Shown in pieces: positions 8,866 through 16,772 of a DNA stretch of 64,000 nt (the first letter of the stretch is position 1; each line of letters begins with the position of its first letter). The stretch is from the NCBI RefSeq assembly GCF_006874625.1, contig NZ_CP030034.1, positions 930,001 through 994,000 of the forward strand, given 5' to 3'. Both the position numbers and the translations under genes were made by a program. The notes beneath the pieces were generated by a model, which worked only from the letters and a program-made list of their open reading frames with translations, was not told the origin of the DNA and ran no database searches. Origin of the DNA: Bdellovibrio sp. NC01 (GTDB lineage: Bacteria; Bdellovibrionota; Bdellovibrionia; Bdellovibrionales; Bdellovibrionaceae).

Positions 8866-9882
8866 ATGAAGCATGTTACAGGAATCTTTTTGATCCTATC
8901 TTTCTTGGGGAGCCTAAGCTTCGCAAGCGATGACTGCAGTAATATCGATGTTCGCAAATCTATGAACCCTTCTTTACAGAAGCGTTTTTATGCACCTTAT
9001 GATCAGGGGCAAATCGGTTGGTGTTTTGGTTATGCGGCGGCGGATGTATTAAGTCAGGCTGTCGGAGAACCTGTTTCCGCGATTCATCTTTCCTCGCGCT
9101 ATGCCTCGACGGTTACGGGGGTGGGTCGTCTTGCCCGAAGTATTTTTATGCGCAAAAACGCTGTCTCTGAGGGTGGTTTCATCGAGGGTGCTATCGATGA
9201 AATGGAAGAGCTTGGGCATTATTGTGAAGCCAGCGCTGTGCCTTCAGAAGGAACAATGGTGATCTCTGCTCGGGATGGTGTTACAGGATATAACGTTCTC
9301 GGCACGGCTGAGTTAATGGGTTATTTGAAATCCTATAGCGAAGGCACCTGCACGGAAGACTGCGCATATTTTATCAATCCATTGATTCGAAGATATTTTC
9401 CTAATCAGGACGTCAACGTAGTTAAAGAGTATATCCTTGCGAATAAAACACAGCCTTTAGATCGCTTGGTCTTTGAACTCTTTGATCAAAAGTGTGGTCA
9501 AGGTCGTAAGGCTATCACGTCGAAGTTCGCGATAGAATCTTACCAGAACTCCACTTCGCGAAATAAACGTAGAGATATTCAGCCGCAGGAAGAAATTTCG
9601 GATCATATCGATCAAGGGTTGAACGCTCAAAAAGTTGTGGGTCTTGAATACGATGCGAAATACGTGACGGGAGCCGGTGGTATTTTTGGTGGGGGTCATG
9701 CTTCCACAATTTTGGGAAGAAAAAGCATTGGTGGAGTTTGTCATTATTTGGTTAGGAATTCGTGGGGTAAAACTTGCGCCTATAAGGACGGTATTATTTG
9801 CCAGCCAGGAGACGGAACTTACTGGGTCCCAAAAGAAACCATGAACAAAATGGCGACGAAAGTTCTTTGGATTAAGAACTAA
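8866..9882 (+). CDS. secreted papain-like cysteine protease (peptidase C1A fold)
   Basis: A 338-aa protein with a signal peptide (residues 1-20, ending SLSFAS). The papain triad is visible: the oxyanion Gln and nucleophile Cys53 in QGQIGWCFGY, His278 in GGGHASTILG, and Asn298 in VRNSWGKTC. The long stretch between Cys and His (about 225 residues) exceeds that of papain and must hold an insertion. It is exported to the periplasm or beyond, where a predator could use it on prey proteins; this is inference. The start is ATG 8866 behind GGAGAAG; a TTG at 8833 in frame lacks such a site. Monocistronic between the topA terminator and the next promoter. Confidence 0.85.
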   Translation: MKHVTGIFLILSFLGSLSFASDDCSNIDVRKSMNPSLQKRFYAPYDQGQIGWCFGYAAADVLSQAVGEPVSAIHLSSRYASTVTGVGRLARSIFMRKNAVSEGGFIEGAIDEMEELGHYCEASAVPSEGTMVISARDGVTGYNVLGTAELMGYLKSYSEGTCTEDCAYFINPLIRRYFPNQDVNVVKEYILANKTQPLDRLVFELFDQKCGQGRKAITSKFAIESYQNSTSRNKRRDIQPQEEISDHIDQGLNAQKVVGLEYDAKYVTGAGGIFGGGHASTILGRKSIGGVCHYLVRNSWGKTCAYKDGIICQPGDGTYWVPKETMNKMATKVLWIKN

Positions 9883-9904
9883 GAATCGCTGGGGCCTGTA
9901 AGGT

Positions 9905-9919
9905 GTCTAAACTTTAGAC
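9905..9919. promoter_or_regulatory. 15-bp palindrome, operator-like
   Basis: GTCTAAA-C-TTTAGAC, a perfect 7+1+7 palindrome about 22 bp after the protease gene and 37 bp before the candidate promoter of the next gene. No T-run follows, so an operator is likelier than a terminator. No protein can be assigned. Confidence 0.35.
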
Positions 9920-9955
9920 GGAAACGGCCTACGAAGGAAATTTGTGCAGGCCTCT

Positions 9956-9983
9956 TTGCGGATGGAAAGAGTTTTGTTATAGT
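9956..9983 (+). promoter_or_regulatory. candidate promoter of the HAD-like gene
   Basis: TTGCGG (9956-9961), 16-bp spacer, TATAGT (9978-9983), 25 bp before the ATG at 10009. Confidence 0.5.
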
Positions 9984-10008
9984 GCACAGGCTTTAGAGGA
10001 AGTGTTTT

Positions 10009-10908
10009 ATGAGCGAAGAGTCTCGCAAGGGACAATTAGATTTAGGCATCAACCGCCAGCCAGAGAAAGATAGAAACTTTCATCTGGGCGGTCGTAGCTT
10101 CTATTTCTTCGACTTCGATGACAACATCGCCTTCTTAACCACTCCATTGATTCTTTTCCATAAAGACACAGGCGCCGAAGTGATGATTTCAAGCGGTGAC
10201 TTTGCTCAATACCATCAGTCGATCGGTAAGAGCGGTCCGTACGCGGACTACACAATGGATTTCAATGACGAGACGGGCACATTTAGAAATTTCCGCGACC
10301 TAAATTTAAGCGACGCTGAAAAGCTTAATGGCAAAAAACAAATCTTCGTGCGCGACGTCGCTGAAGCTTTGGGCTTCCCTGACTTTCAATGGAAGGGCCC
10401 TTCGTGGGAGTGCTTCTATCACGCGACATTCAATCAACGTCCTCTTTCAGTGATCACGGCTCGTGGTCATCATCCTGATACAGTGAAAGAGGGGATTCGT
10501 GTTTTCGTTAAGAATAAACTTTTGCCCCTTGAACCAAATTATCTGAGCCTTTATCCAGTCAGTCACAAAGCGACACGTATCGGTTTGGGAGATGTGGATT
10601 TGTCTCAAGGTACTGCGGAGTTAAAGCAGCGCGCGATCCGTGCAAGTGTGGAAAAAGCGATTGAACTTTACGGCTACAACGCGCATCACCGTTTTGGAAT
10701 GTCTGACGACGATCCAAAGAATATCCAATTGATCGTGGAAGAAATGACTCGCCTTAAGTCGAGATTCCCAGAGATGTCGTTCTTTATGATCGAAACTCAG
10801 CATGGAAACTTCATCAAACATGAAGTCAAAAACAGCGGCCTTGCCGGTGAAAAAATCGAGAACCTTTCCCAACTTTCCTTCTTCGAAGACGATCGACGAA
10901 AGTCTTAA
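10009..10908 (+). CDS. HAD-like hydrolase of unknown substrate
   Basis: A 299-aa cytoplasmic protein. HAD motif I is FYFFDFDDNI (Asp35 and Asp37), motif II is SVITARG, and the acidic motif IV is FGMSDDDPKNI near residue 236. The Thr/Ser-containing VITARG resembles polynucleotide-kinase-type phosphatases, but the protein is larger and has no kinase P-loop. It has its own promoter and a GAGGAAG ribosome site. The region between motifs I and II (about 100 residues) may form a cap. I cannot name a substrate. Confidence 0.7.
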   Translation: MSEESRKGQLDLGINRQPEKDRNFHLGGRSFYFFDFDDNIAFLTTPLILFHKDTGAEVMISSGDFAQYHQSIGKSGPYADYTMDFNDETGTFRNFRDLNLSDAEKLNGKKQIFVRDVAEALGFPDFQWKGPSWECFYHATFNQRPLSVITARGHHPDTVKEGIRVFVKNKLLPLEPNYLSLYPVSHKATRIGLGDVDLSQGTAELKQRAIRASVEKAIELYGYNAHHRFGMSDDDPKNIQLIVEEMTRLKSRFPEMSFFMIETQHGNFIKHEVKNSGLAGEKIENLSQLSFFEDDRRKS

Positions 10909-11027
10909 CATAATATTGCCAGTCCTAAATTTATGACGAGCTTCATAAATTGAATGCTCCTTCCGAAAATAAGATCTAATCTATTGGAATTAGTAGGGCC
11001 TTTAACGCGGCCAATGGAAGGACCATC

Positions 11028-13046
11028 ATGAGTTCACTGTCGAGAGGTATTAAGGTTTTAGCCGTTGCGGGATCGCTCGCAATTTCTTCAATTGCAGCTG
11101 CACAGCTAAAAGACGGTTTAGAGTGTCGTTATCTTACCGTGATTGAACAAGGTTTTTTAGCGAATCACGTTAAGTACTCTAATCGTGATGCAGAACTAGC
11201 GACACGCGTGACAGAGCAATATCTTAAACGCCTTGATCCTTCTAAAATCTATCTGACTCAAACAGATGTTGATGCGATCAAAAAGTCGATGACAAATGTT
11301 TTCGACAAAACAAAAAATCGCGATTGTTCATTCTTGGAAGAAGCACAAAAGCTTGTTCTTGAAAGAGTTAAAGACCGCGATGCTTTTGCTAAAAAATATC
11401 TCGATAAGTCTTTCAAATTTGATTCAACGACAGAGTTCTCTTTCGATCCGGATAAAAAGCCATGGCCTAAAAACGGTGACGAAGCGAATGAGTATTTGAA
11501 AAAATACATTCAATTCCAAATCGGCAACTACCTTGCAACAGACATGAAATTGGATGAAGCGAAAAAGAACGTAATCAAAAATTACGATCGCGCTGTGAAA
11601 CGTACTCAAGAAACAACTGAAGATGATTTGTTCTCTGGTTACCTTGATAGTTTTGCTCGTGCCTTGGATCCACATTCAAGCTTCTTTTCTCGTGATGTGT
11701 TAGAGGATTTCGAAATCCAAATGCGTTTGTCATTGGAAGGTATCGGCGCGACACTTTCTTCACAAGACGGTTTCACTGTTGTTGAACAACTTGTGCCGGG
11801 TGGTGCTGCGGCAAAATCAGGTTTGATTGAACCACAAGATAAGATCATCGCTGTTGGCCAAGAAAAAGGCGCAATGGAAAACGTGATCGACATGGATTTG
11901 AAAGACGTAGTTAAAAAAATCCGTGGTAACAAAGGTACGAAAGTTCGTTTGACGATCCTTCGTAAATCTGGCGATAGCAAAAAACGCTTCGATGTTACTT
12001 TGACTCGTGAAAAAGTAAACTTGGAAGACGAAGCAGCTTCAATCAACTACATCGATAAAGAAATCAACGGTCAGAAGAAGAAAATTGGCGTGATCAATTT
12101 CCCAAGCTTCTACGCGGATTCTCGTCGTGGTGGCAGATCTTCTGCTGCTGATATGAAAAAATTGATCAAAGAAGCAAACGATAAAAAAGTAGATGGTTTG
12201 GTTCTTGATTTGTCGAATAACGGTGGTGGTTCGCTTGAAGACGCTGTTAAAATCGCGGGTCTATTCTTCAAAGAAGGTAACGTTGTAAAACAATCTTCTA
12301 AAAATGAAGGTCGTGCGGAAGCAGCTCTTCGCGACACAGATCCGACAGTTGACTGGGCAGGTCCGCTTGTTGTTCTAACAAGCCGTATCTCTGCATCAGC
12401 TTCTGAAATCGTGTCTGGTACTTTGCAAGACTACAAACGTGGCGTTATCGTTGGTGGTGATCACACTTATGGTAAAGGTTCTGTTCAGTCTGTATTGCCG
12501 ATTCCAAATAACTTGGGCGCTATCAAAGTGACTGTAGGTATGTTCTTCGTACCATCGGGTAAATCAACTCAACATCGCGGTGTCGATGCTGACGTTGTTC
12601 TTCCAGGTCCATTCAGCACTGATGATATCGGTGAGAAGTACATGGATTACTCTTTGCCACCGAAAACAATCGAAGCTTTCATTTCTCCAGAGGCTTACGT
12701 TAAAGAAGGCCCTGGCGCTTGGAAAGAGTTGAAACCAGAGTGGTTGAAACAATTGAGCGAAAGATCAACTGATCGCGTTGCTAAAAACGACGAATTCAAA
12801 AAGATCGTTGATGAACTCAACAAGGCGAAAGCGCGCGGTAAAGTGATCCGTGTTAGCGAAGTCTTGAAAGATAAAAACGAAAAAGAGAAAAAAGAAAAAG
12901 CGAAGAAGGTAGCTAGTAAGGCCAAGAAAACTGAAGAATACATGAAGCGTCCTGATATCCAGGAAGCAACAAACGTTCTTCTTGATCTAATCCAACTAGA
13001 AGATGGCAAGACTCTTGTCACTCCTAAGCAGGCTAACACTAAATAA
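11028..13046 (+). CDS. prc: carboxy-terminal processing protease Prc (peptidase S41A)
   Basis: A 672-aa periplasmic protease, close to the 680 aa of E. coli Prc. Order of parts: signal peptide (1-25), N-terminal tail-specific-protease domain, PDZ domain (about 225-320, beginning with the LEGIGATLS ligand-binding loop), the S41 catalytic domain, and a Lys-rich C-terminal domain. The Ser/Lys dyad is seen as the SASASE cluster (455-460) and Lys483 in YGKGSVQ. Prc trims C-termini and, in other bacteria, controls murein hydrolases. It is followed by a strong terminator that abuts a fold-back repeat. Confidence 0.95.
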   Translation: MSSLSRGIKVLAVAGSLAISSIAAAQLKDGLECRYLTVIEQGFLANHVKYSNRDAELATRVTEQYLKRLDPSKIYLTQTDVDAIKKSMTNVFDKTKNRDCSFLEEAQKLVLERVKDRDAFAKKYLDKSFKFDSTTEFSFDPDKKPWPKNGDEANEYLKKYIQFQIGNYLATDMKLDEAKKNVIKNYDRAVKRTQETTEDDLFSGYLDSFARALDPHSSFFSRDVLEDFEIQMRLSLEGIGATLSSQDGFTVVEQLVPGGAAAKSGLIEPQDKIIAVGQEKGAMENVIDMDLKDVVKKIRGNKGTKVRLTILRKSGDSKKRFDVTLTREKVNLEDEAASINYIDKEINGQKKKIGVINFPSFYADSRRGGRSSAADMKKLIKEANDKKVDGLVLDLSNNGGGSLEDAVKIAGLFFKEGNVVKQSSKNEGRAEAALRDTDPTVDWAGPLVVLTSRISASASEIVSGTLQDYKRGVIVGGDHTYGKGSVQSVLPIPNNLGAIKVTVGMFFVPSGKSTQHRGVDADVVLPGPFSTDDIGEKYMDYSLPPKTIEAFISPEAYVKEGPGAWKELKPEWLKQLSERSTDRVAKNDEFKKIVDELNKAKARGKVIRVSEVLKDKNEKEKKEKAKKVASKAKKTEEYMKRPDIQEATNVLLDLIQLEDGKTLVTPKQANTK

Positions 13047-13072
13047 TTTCTTTGCCCGTTAGTTGTTGTTGT

Positions 13073-13099
13073 AAAGCCCCGAGCAGAACTCGGGGCTTT
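13073..13099 (+). terminator. prc terminator
   Basis: 11-bp stem AAAGCCCCGAG / CTCGGGGCTTT with a 5-nt loop and a T-run. The T-run merges with the left end of the fold-back repeat. Confidence 0.9.
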
Positions 13100-13101
13100 T
13101 T

Positions 13102-13322
13102 TTTTGCCCTTGTTCATGCGTCGTTCTTCGGAGTGCGGGGATTTGCTGAGAAGACCTGGCTTCGCCGCTGTTCCGTCGGCACGCCGTCCGGGCTCAGTCG
13201 TCGCCGATGGGCAAAGCCCATCGGTTCGCGCCATCGTGGCGCCGACGAAGGCCGACTCCACAGCGGCAAATCCATGCCTCCTCAGCAAATTGCACTTCGA
13301 TGAAAGAGTAATAAGGGCAAAA
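13102..13322. repeat. fold-back repeat copy A (about 221 bp imperfect palindrome)
   Basis: Ends are TTTTGCCCTT (13102-13111) and its exact reverse complement AAGGGCAAAA (13313-13322). Inside, GGATTTGCTGAG on the left pairs with CTCAGCAAATTG on the right, and GCCGCTGT with ACAGCGGC. The centre is a perfect 9-bp hairpin CCGATGGGC-AAA-GCCCATCGG (13204-13224). The core 13179-13253 is nearly identical, in inverse orientation, to about 23334-23403. It carries no convincing gene: the frames crossing it are by-products of the palindrome. It looks like a non-autonomous mobile or structured repeat. The 13047-13476 stretch holds the prc terminator, this repeat and about 150 bp in which I see nothing definite. 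Confidence 0.8.
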
Positions 13323-13476
13323 TAAAAAGGTCGCTCGTCGTGGTTTGTCGGTTGATGTCATAGGCGTTTGCCGATCACAAGCATAAGCACATTCGGATTA
13401 TACGAGGTTCGTTATTCATAGTTAGTCTTTAGATAACAAAGTGGCGCTGAAGACCACTCAAACCAAAGGAGATCCT

Positions 13477-13560
13477 ATGAAAGCGAAACTTATTGCGAAC
13501 ATCATGGCAGGCATCAAAAAAACAGGTTCTGGCCCTGGTAAATGCGTTCACTGCGAATAG
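13477..13560 (+). CDS. 27-residue peptide with C-terminal CxxC (unassigned)
   Basis: A very short gene whose reality is supported by an ideal ribosome site (AAAGGAG, 13466-13472 region) 5-6 nt before ATG 13477 and by its own terminator right after the stop. The peptide has a Lys-rich amphipathic first half, then GSGPGK and ends CVHCE (Cys23, Cys26). There is no signal peptide. The gene comes first in a pair with the GRDP-like gene at 13617, with a terminator between them: an arrangement seen when a short precursor is needed in excess over a partner enzyme. Function unknown; a modified-peptide precursor or a small metal-binding peptide are both possible. Confidence 0.7.
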   Translation: MKAKLIANIMAGIKKTGSGPGKCVHCE

Positions 13561-13570
13561 TTTTTAATTG

Positions 13571-13600
13571 CGGATCTCATCTTGGATGAGATCCGTTTTT
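13571..13600 (+). terminator. terminator between the 27-aa gene and the GRDP-like gene
   Basis: Perfect 11-bp stem CGGATCTCATC / GATGAGATCCG with a TTG loop and a T-run. Read-through would transcribe the GRDP-like gene, whose own ribosome site (TGGAGT) begins about 5 nt after the T-run. Confidence 0.85.
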
Positions 13601-13616
13601 TATTTGGAGTGATCTT

Positions 13617-14060
13617 ATGGAATTAGTCGCACTCGACAAAGTTTTAGAATACAAAAACGAAAAAGCACTTAAGCTGTATCGTCAGAATCGCGCCACCAAT
13701 CATCTTTCGGCAGAGGCCGCATTTCAAGAGATGTTGAAGTATCTGTGGCTGACGCAAAAACATGCGAACGATTTGAAGACGGTTGCTAACCCGGATGAAC
13801 TGCCTAAACATTGTGTCATGCTGTTTTCCATGCGCGAAATCGATGAAATGTGGCATGAGTTTATTCTTGTGACGAAGGACTACACAGAGTTCTGTCAGAA
13901 GTATTTCGGCAAATATCTGCATCACATGCCTGACGTGAATGAAAACCTTGTCGGCTGGCGTGAAAATGACATTGCCGAGGTTGAAAAACTTTTGCCTTAT
14001 GTTTACGACAACCTCGGCGAAGAGACTTTGAAAATCTGGTTTAAACAATATCTTGAATAA
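13617..14060 (+). CDS. GRDP-like protein (WH...YxxFC...HH motif), function unknown
   Basis: A 147-aa cytoplasmic, mostly helical protein. The segment at residues 76-105 has the pattern DxxWH, a Tyr at 89, FC at 92-93 and HH at 102-103 followed by MP. This pattern resembles the N-terminal region of glycine-rich domain-containing-protein-like (DUF1399) proteins; that assignment is from memory of the motif. The conserved His80, Cys93, His102 and His103 could bind a metal. It follows the 27-aa CxxC peptide gene by 56 bp with a terminator between, so the two probably act together. It converges on the gene at 14073. Confidence 0.65.
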   Translation: MELVALDKVLEYKNEKALKLYRQNRATNHLSAEAAFQEMLKYLWLTQKHANDLKTVANPDELPKHCVMLFSMREIDEMWHEFILVTKDYTEFCQKYFGKYLHHMPDVNENLVGWRENDIAEVEKLLPYVYDNLGEETLKIWFKQYLE

Positions 14061-14072
14061 ACTTACTGGAAC

Positions 14073-14345
14073 TTAAGCGATTTTCTTTGCGAGCGCTTGA
14101 GTTGATGTCAGTGCCGCGTTTGCTTGTTTACTTGCTTCGACTGCCCAGTTTTTACTGAGCATCGCAGCGAGTTCTGCTTTTTTCGCCAACTGAACAACTT
14201 TATTACTCAGCGCTTTCATTTTCTGTGTGGCTTTGCTTGGTGAAGCGCTTCCATTTTTTGAAGCTGCATGTTTCATAAGCAACATAATCTCTGCAGCTGA
14301 CTCTGAACTAATCATCGTGTTTGAGGTTTGATCCCGAACTACCAT
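14073..14345 (-). CDS. small Ala/Lys-rich helical protein, unknown
   Basis: A 90-aa protein. The ribosome site GGGAGG lies 5 nt before the ATG, which supports it as a real gene. Composition is rich in Ala, Lys, Ser and Met with no cysteine; residues 40-90 should form long helices (pattern KKAELAAMLSKNWAVEASKQ). There is no signal peptide or membrane segment. It ends 12 bp from the convergent GRDP-like gene. I do not recognise the family. Confidence 0.65.
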   Translation of the reverse strand: MVVRDQTSNTMISSESAAEIMLLMKHAASKNGSASPSKATQKMKALSNKVVQLAKKAELAAMLSKNWAVEASKQANAALTSTQALAKKIA

Positions 14346-14607
14346 AACGACCTCCCGTTCATGCTTTCATTTTCCGCCTGAAATGTGGAGTCGGCATGGA
14401 ACGAAATGCGAGGGTCGCCCGCCATGACCTAACTGCCTGAAAACAGGTGTAAAAATTCCGGTCCCTTTTTGAGAGGTGAATCCCTCTGGAACGTCTCGTA
14501 TGTGAGTCTTTGACTAAGAGCGCTAAAAACAGTGAAATTTAGCGACAATCCCCCCTGTTATCGCTTAGATAGGGGCCTGTTCTAATTACTATTTTGGAGA
14601 CAACGAC
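14346..14607. other. 262-bp intergenic leader region
   Basis: Divergent control region between the 90-aa gene and E1 alpha. It holds small hairpins (CCTG-AAAA-CAGG near 14440; GAGAGG-TGAAT-CCCTCT near 14470) but no motif of a riboswitch I recognise. The E1 alpha ribosome site is TTGGAG just before 14608. Confidence 0.4.
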
Positions 14608-15717
14608 ATGTCTAAAAAGACCACTGGAAAAACTGCGCCGAAATCCGCAGCGAAAACCAAAACAGCGGCGAAAGCAAAAGCAGCTGTGAAGTCTTCCAAG
14701 AAAACTGCGACGAAGAAATTCGACTTCGGCGGTCTTTCTGAAGATTTGTTGCTAAGAATGCATGACCTGATGGTGAAATCACGTGTGCTTGAAGAGCGCG
14801 TGATCAAAATCTATAAAGCAGGCGAAGGTTATTTCTGGATCGGTGGACCGGGCGAGGAAGCTTTCGGTGTTCCACTCGGACTTCTAGTTCGTAAAGGTCA
14901 AGGCCTTGAATACGACTGGATGCACTTGCACTATCGTTGTACTCCGACAATGGTTGCTCTTGGTATGCCAATGATTGAAGCGACACGCTTGATGATGAAT
15001 CGTGCGACAGATCCTTCAACAGGTGGCCGTAACTTCGCAGGTCACTATTGCTTCCCTCAGTGGAACGTAGCGCCTGTGACTTCTCCTATCGAAGTTCAAT
15101 ATCCATTGGCATGCGGAACTGCTCACGCGCAAAAACGTGCGGGTCATAAATCAATCTCTATCGTAACGGGTGGTGATGCGGGAACTGCTGAAGGCGATTT
15201 CGCAACATGCTTGGTATGGGCGTCTCGTAAAGGTCAAGAGTTGCCAGTGTTGATCACTGTGCAAAACAATGGCTACGGTATTTCGACTCCGTACGATGGT
15301 CAGCACGGTGAAACGCAAATCGCGGATCGCGCGAAAGCTTTCAACATTCGTTCACGCGTGATCAACGGTAACGATCCTGTCGAGTCTTATTTGGCAATCA
15401 AAGAAGAAATGGAATACATCCGCAAAACGGGTAAGCCATCTTTCATCGAAGTGAAAGTTTCGCGATTGTATGGTCACTCTTCTGCTGACGGTGCGAATCG
15501 TAAAGTAGAATTGTTCGATCCAGTGATGGAATTCGAAAAGAAACTTTTGGCAGCAGGCATTTTGACTGAAGCTGAAGTGAAAAAAGTTTGGGAGATCTAC
15601 GAAGAAGAAGGCGTGAAAGCGCAAGAACAAGCTCGTGGTGAACCAAGCCCTACTGCAGAGTCAGTGTGGGATCATGTTTATGTAAATAATGAAAATGCTG
15701 ATTGGAGGAAGTTCTAA
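14608..15717 (+). CDS. 2-oxoacid dehydrogenase E1 component, alpha subunit
   Basis: A 369-aa thiamine-diphosphate enzyme subunit of the pyruvate / branched-chain 2-oxoacid dehydrogenase family; with the beta subunit it decarboxylates a 2-oxoacid and passes the acyl group to an E2 lipoyl domain. The ThDP/Mg site is seen as GGDAGTAEGDF (about 192-202) and QNNGYG about 25 residues later. The YGHSSADGANRK loop carries the region phosphorylated in mitochondria. No E2 or E3 lies in the window. The first 35 residues are an unusual Lys/Ala/Thr-rich tail resembling histone H1, absent from typical E1 alpha. Substrate specificity cannot be decided. Confidence 0.88.
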   Translation: MSKKTTGKTAPKSAAKTKTAAKAKAAVKSSKKTATKKFDFGGLSEDLLLRMHDLMVKSRVLEERVIKIYKAGEGYFWIGGPGEEAFGVPLGLLVRKGQGLEYDWMHLHYRCTPTMVALGMPMIEATRLMMNRATDPSTGGRNFAGHYCFPQWNVAPVTSPIEVQYPLACGTAHAQKRAGHKSISIVTGGDAGTAEGDFATCLVWASRKGQELPVLITVQNNGYGISTPYDGQHGETQIADRAKAFNIRSRVINGNDPVESYLAIKEEMEYIRKTGKPSFIEVKVSRLYGHSSADGANRKVELFDPVMEFEKKLLAAGILTEAEVKKVWEIYEEEGVKAQEQARGEPSPTAESVWDHVYVNNENADWRKF

Positions 15718-16772
15718 TGGCAAGTGTAGCTCAGGCCATCAGAATGGCTCTTCACTACGGTGAAAAGCATTTGGGCGTTAAAGATGTTTTTGGTCAAGAC
15801 GTAGGTGCTCCACTAGGTGGCGTATTTACGGCGACTCAAGGTTTGAAAACGGCATGGAATACTCCGCTTGATGAACGCGGTATCATCAGTATGGCAATGG
15901 GTATTGCGATGACTGGCGACCGTTGTGTGGCAGAGATCCAATTTGGCGATTATATTTTCAATACGATCGATCTTTTGAAGATCGCTGGTAACACATTGTG
16001 GGTAACAAACGGCCAAGTGGAACTTCCAATGGTTGTGATGACTCCGGTAGGTGCTGGTATTTTCGGTTCGATCTATCACTCGCATTCATTCGATGCGTGG
16101 GCGTCTCGTCTTCCAGGTTGGAAGATCGTTATGCCATCAAACCCGCTTGATGCTTATGGTTTGATGTTGTCTGCGATTAAAGATCCAAATCCAGTTCTTT
16201 ATTTGAAATCAAAAGCGTTGATGCGCCATAAGGGTGAAGATTTGATCCCTGGTGAGCCAGCTGATGAAAAAGAATTGAAAGCAATGATCGACAAACCAGT
16301 ACAGAATTCTGCTGGTTGGAAACCTCGTTGGCCAGATCTTGAAGAATACATCGTGCCAATCGGTAAAGGTAAAATCACTCACGCCGGTGAACACATCACG
16401 ATCGTTACTTACAGCCGCATGGTGCACTTGTGTGACGATGTTGCGAAGAAATTGGCGCAAGAAGGTATCTCTGTTGAAGTGATCGATTTGCGTTCTATCT
16501 ATCCGTATGACTGGGACATGATTAAGTCTTCTGTTGAAAAAACAGGTCGTGTGTTGTTCGTGAATGAAGATACTGAAGTCACAAACTTCGGCGAGCACTT
16601 GGCTTACCGTGTGACTCAAGAATGCTTCTATCACTTGATGGCACGTCCTCGTGTGCTTGCAGGTAAAAATCTTCCAGGTATCGGTTTGAATCCGAACCTA
16701 GAGAAAAACTCTGTACCACAATTGTCAGACATTGAACTTGCAGTTCGCGAAATCGTGGCGGAAGTACCTTAA
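15717..16772 (+). CDS. 2-oxoacid dehydrogenase E1 component, beta subunit
   Basis: A 351-aa transketolase-like subunit that forms the alpha2beta2 E1 with the preceding product. Family features include the pyrimidine-binding N-terminal domain (GVFTATQGL, DERGIISMAMGIAMTG, EIQFGDYIFN) and the transketolase C domain (THAGEHITIVTYSRM, VIDLRSIYPYD, LFVNEDTEV). Start is ATG 15717, which overlaps the alpha stop by one base and has GGAGGAA 6 nt before it. The longer frame from TTG 15702 runs over that ribosome site and is rejected. The stop again overlaps the next gene's ATG, so three genes form a tightly coupled unit. Confidence 0.92.
   Translation: MASVAQAIRMALHYGEKHLGVKDVFGQDVGAPLGGVFTATQGLKTAWNTPLDERGIISMAMGIAMTGDRCVAEIQFGDYIFNTIDLLKIAGNTLWVTNGQVELPMVVMTPVGAGIFGSIYHSHSFDAWASRLPGWKIVMPSNPLDAYGLMLSAIKDPNPVLYLKSKALMRHKGEDLIPGEPADEKELKAMIDKPVQNSAGWKPRWPDLEEYIVPIGKGKITHAGEHITIVTYSRMVHLCDDVAKKLAQEGISVEVIDLRSIYPYDWDMIKSSVEKTGRVLFVNEDTEVTNFGEHLAYRVTQECFYHLMARPRVLAGKNLPGIGLNPNLEKNSVPQLSDIELAVREIVAEVP

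Noticed and set aside
12695-13288. 197-aa minus-strand ORF
   Set aside because: Runs antisense to prc and through the fold-back repeat; no ribosome site and low-complexity product.
13052-13325. Short plus-strand ORFs of 83 and 73 aa
   Set aside because: They lie in the palindromic repeat and arise from its GC-rich arms; no ribosome site and no match in copy B.
14346-14607. Possible riboswitch or sRNA before E1 alpha
   Set aside because: Small hairpins only; no conserved core of TPP, c-di-GMP or other riboswitch could be read.
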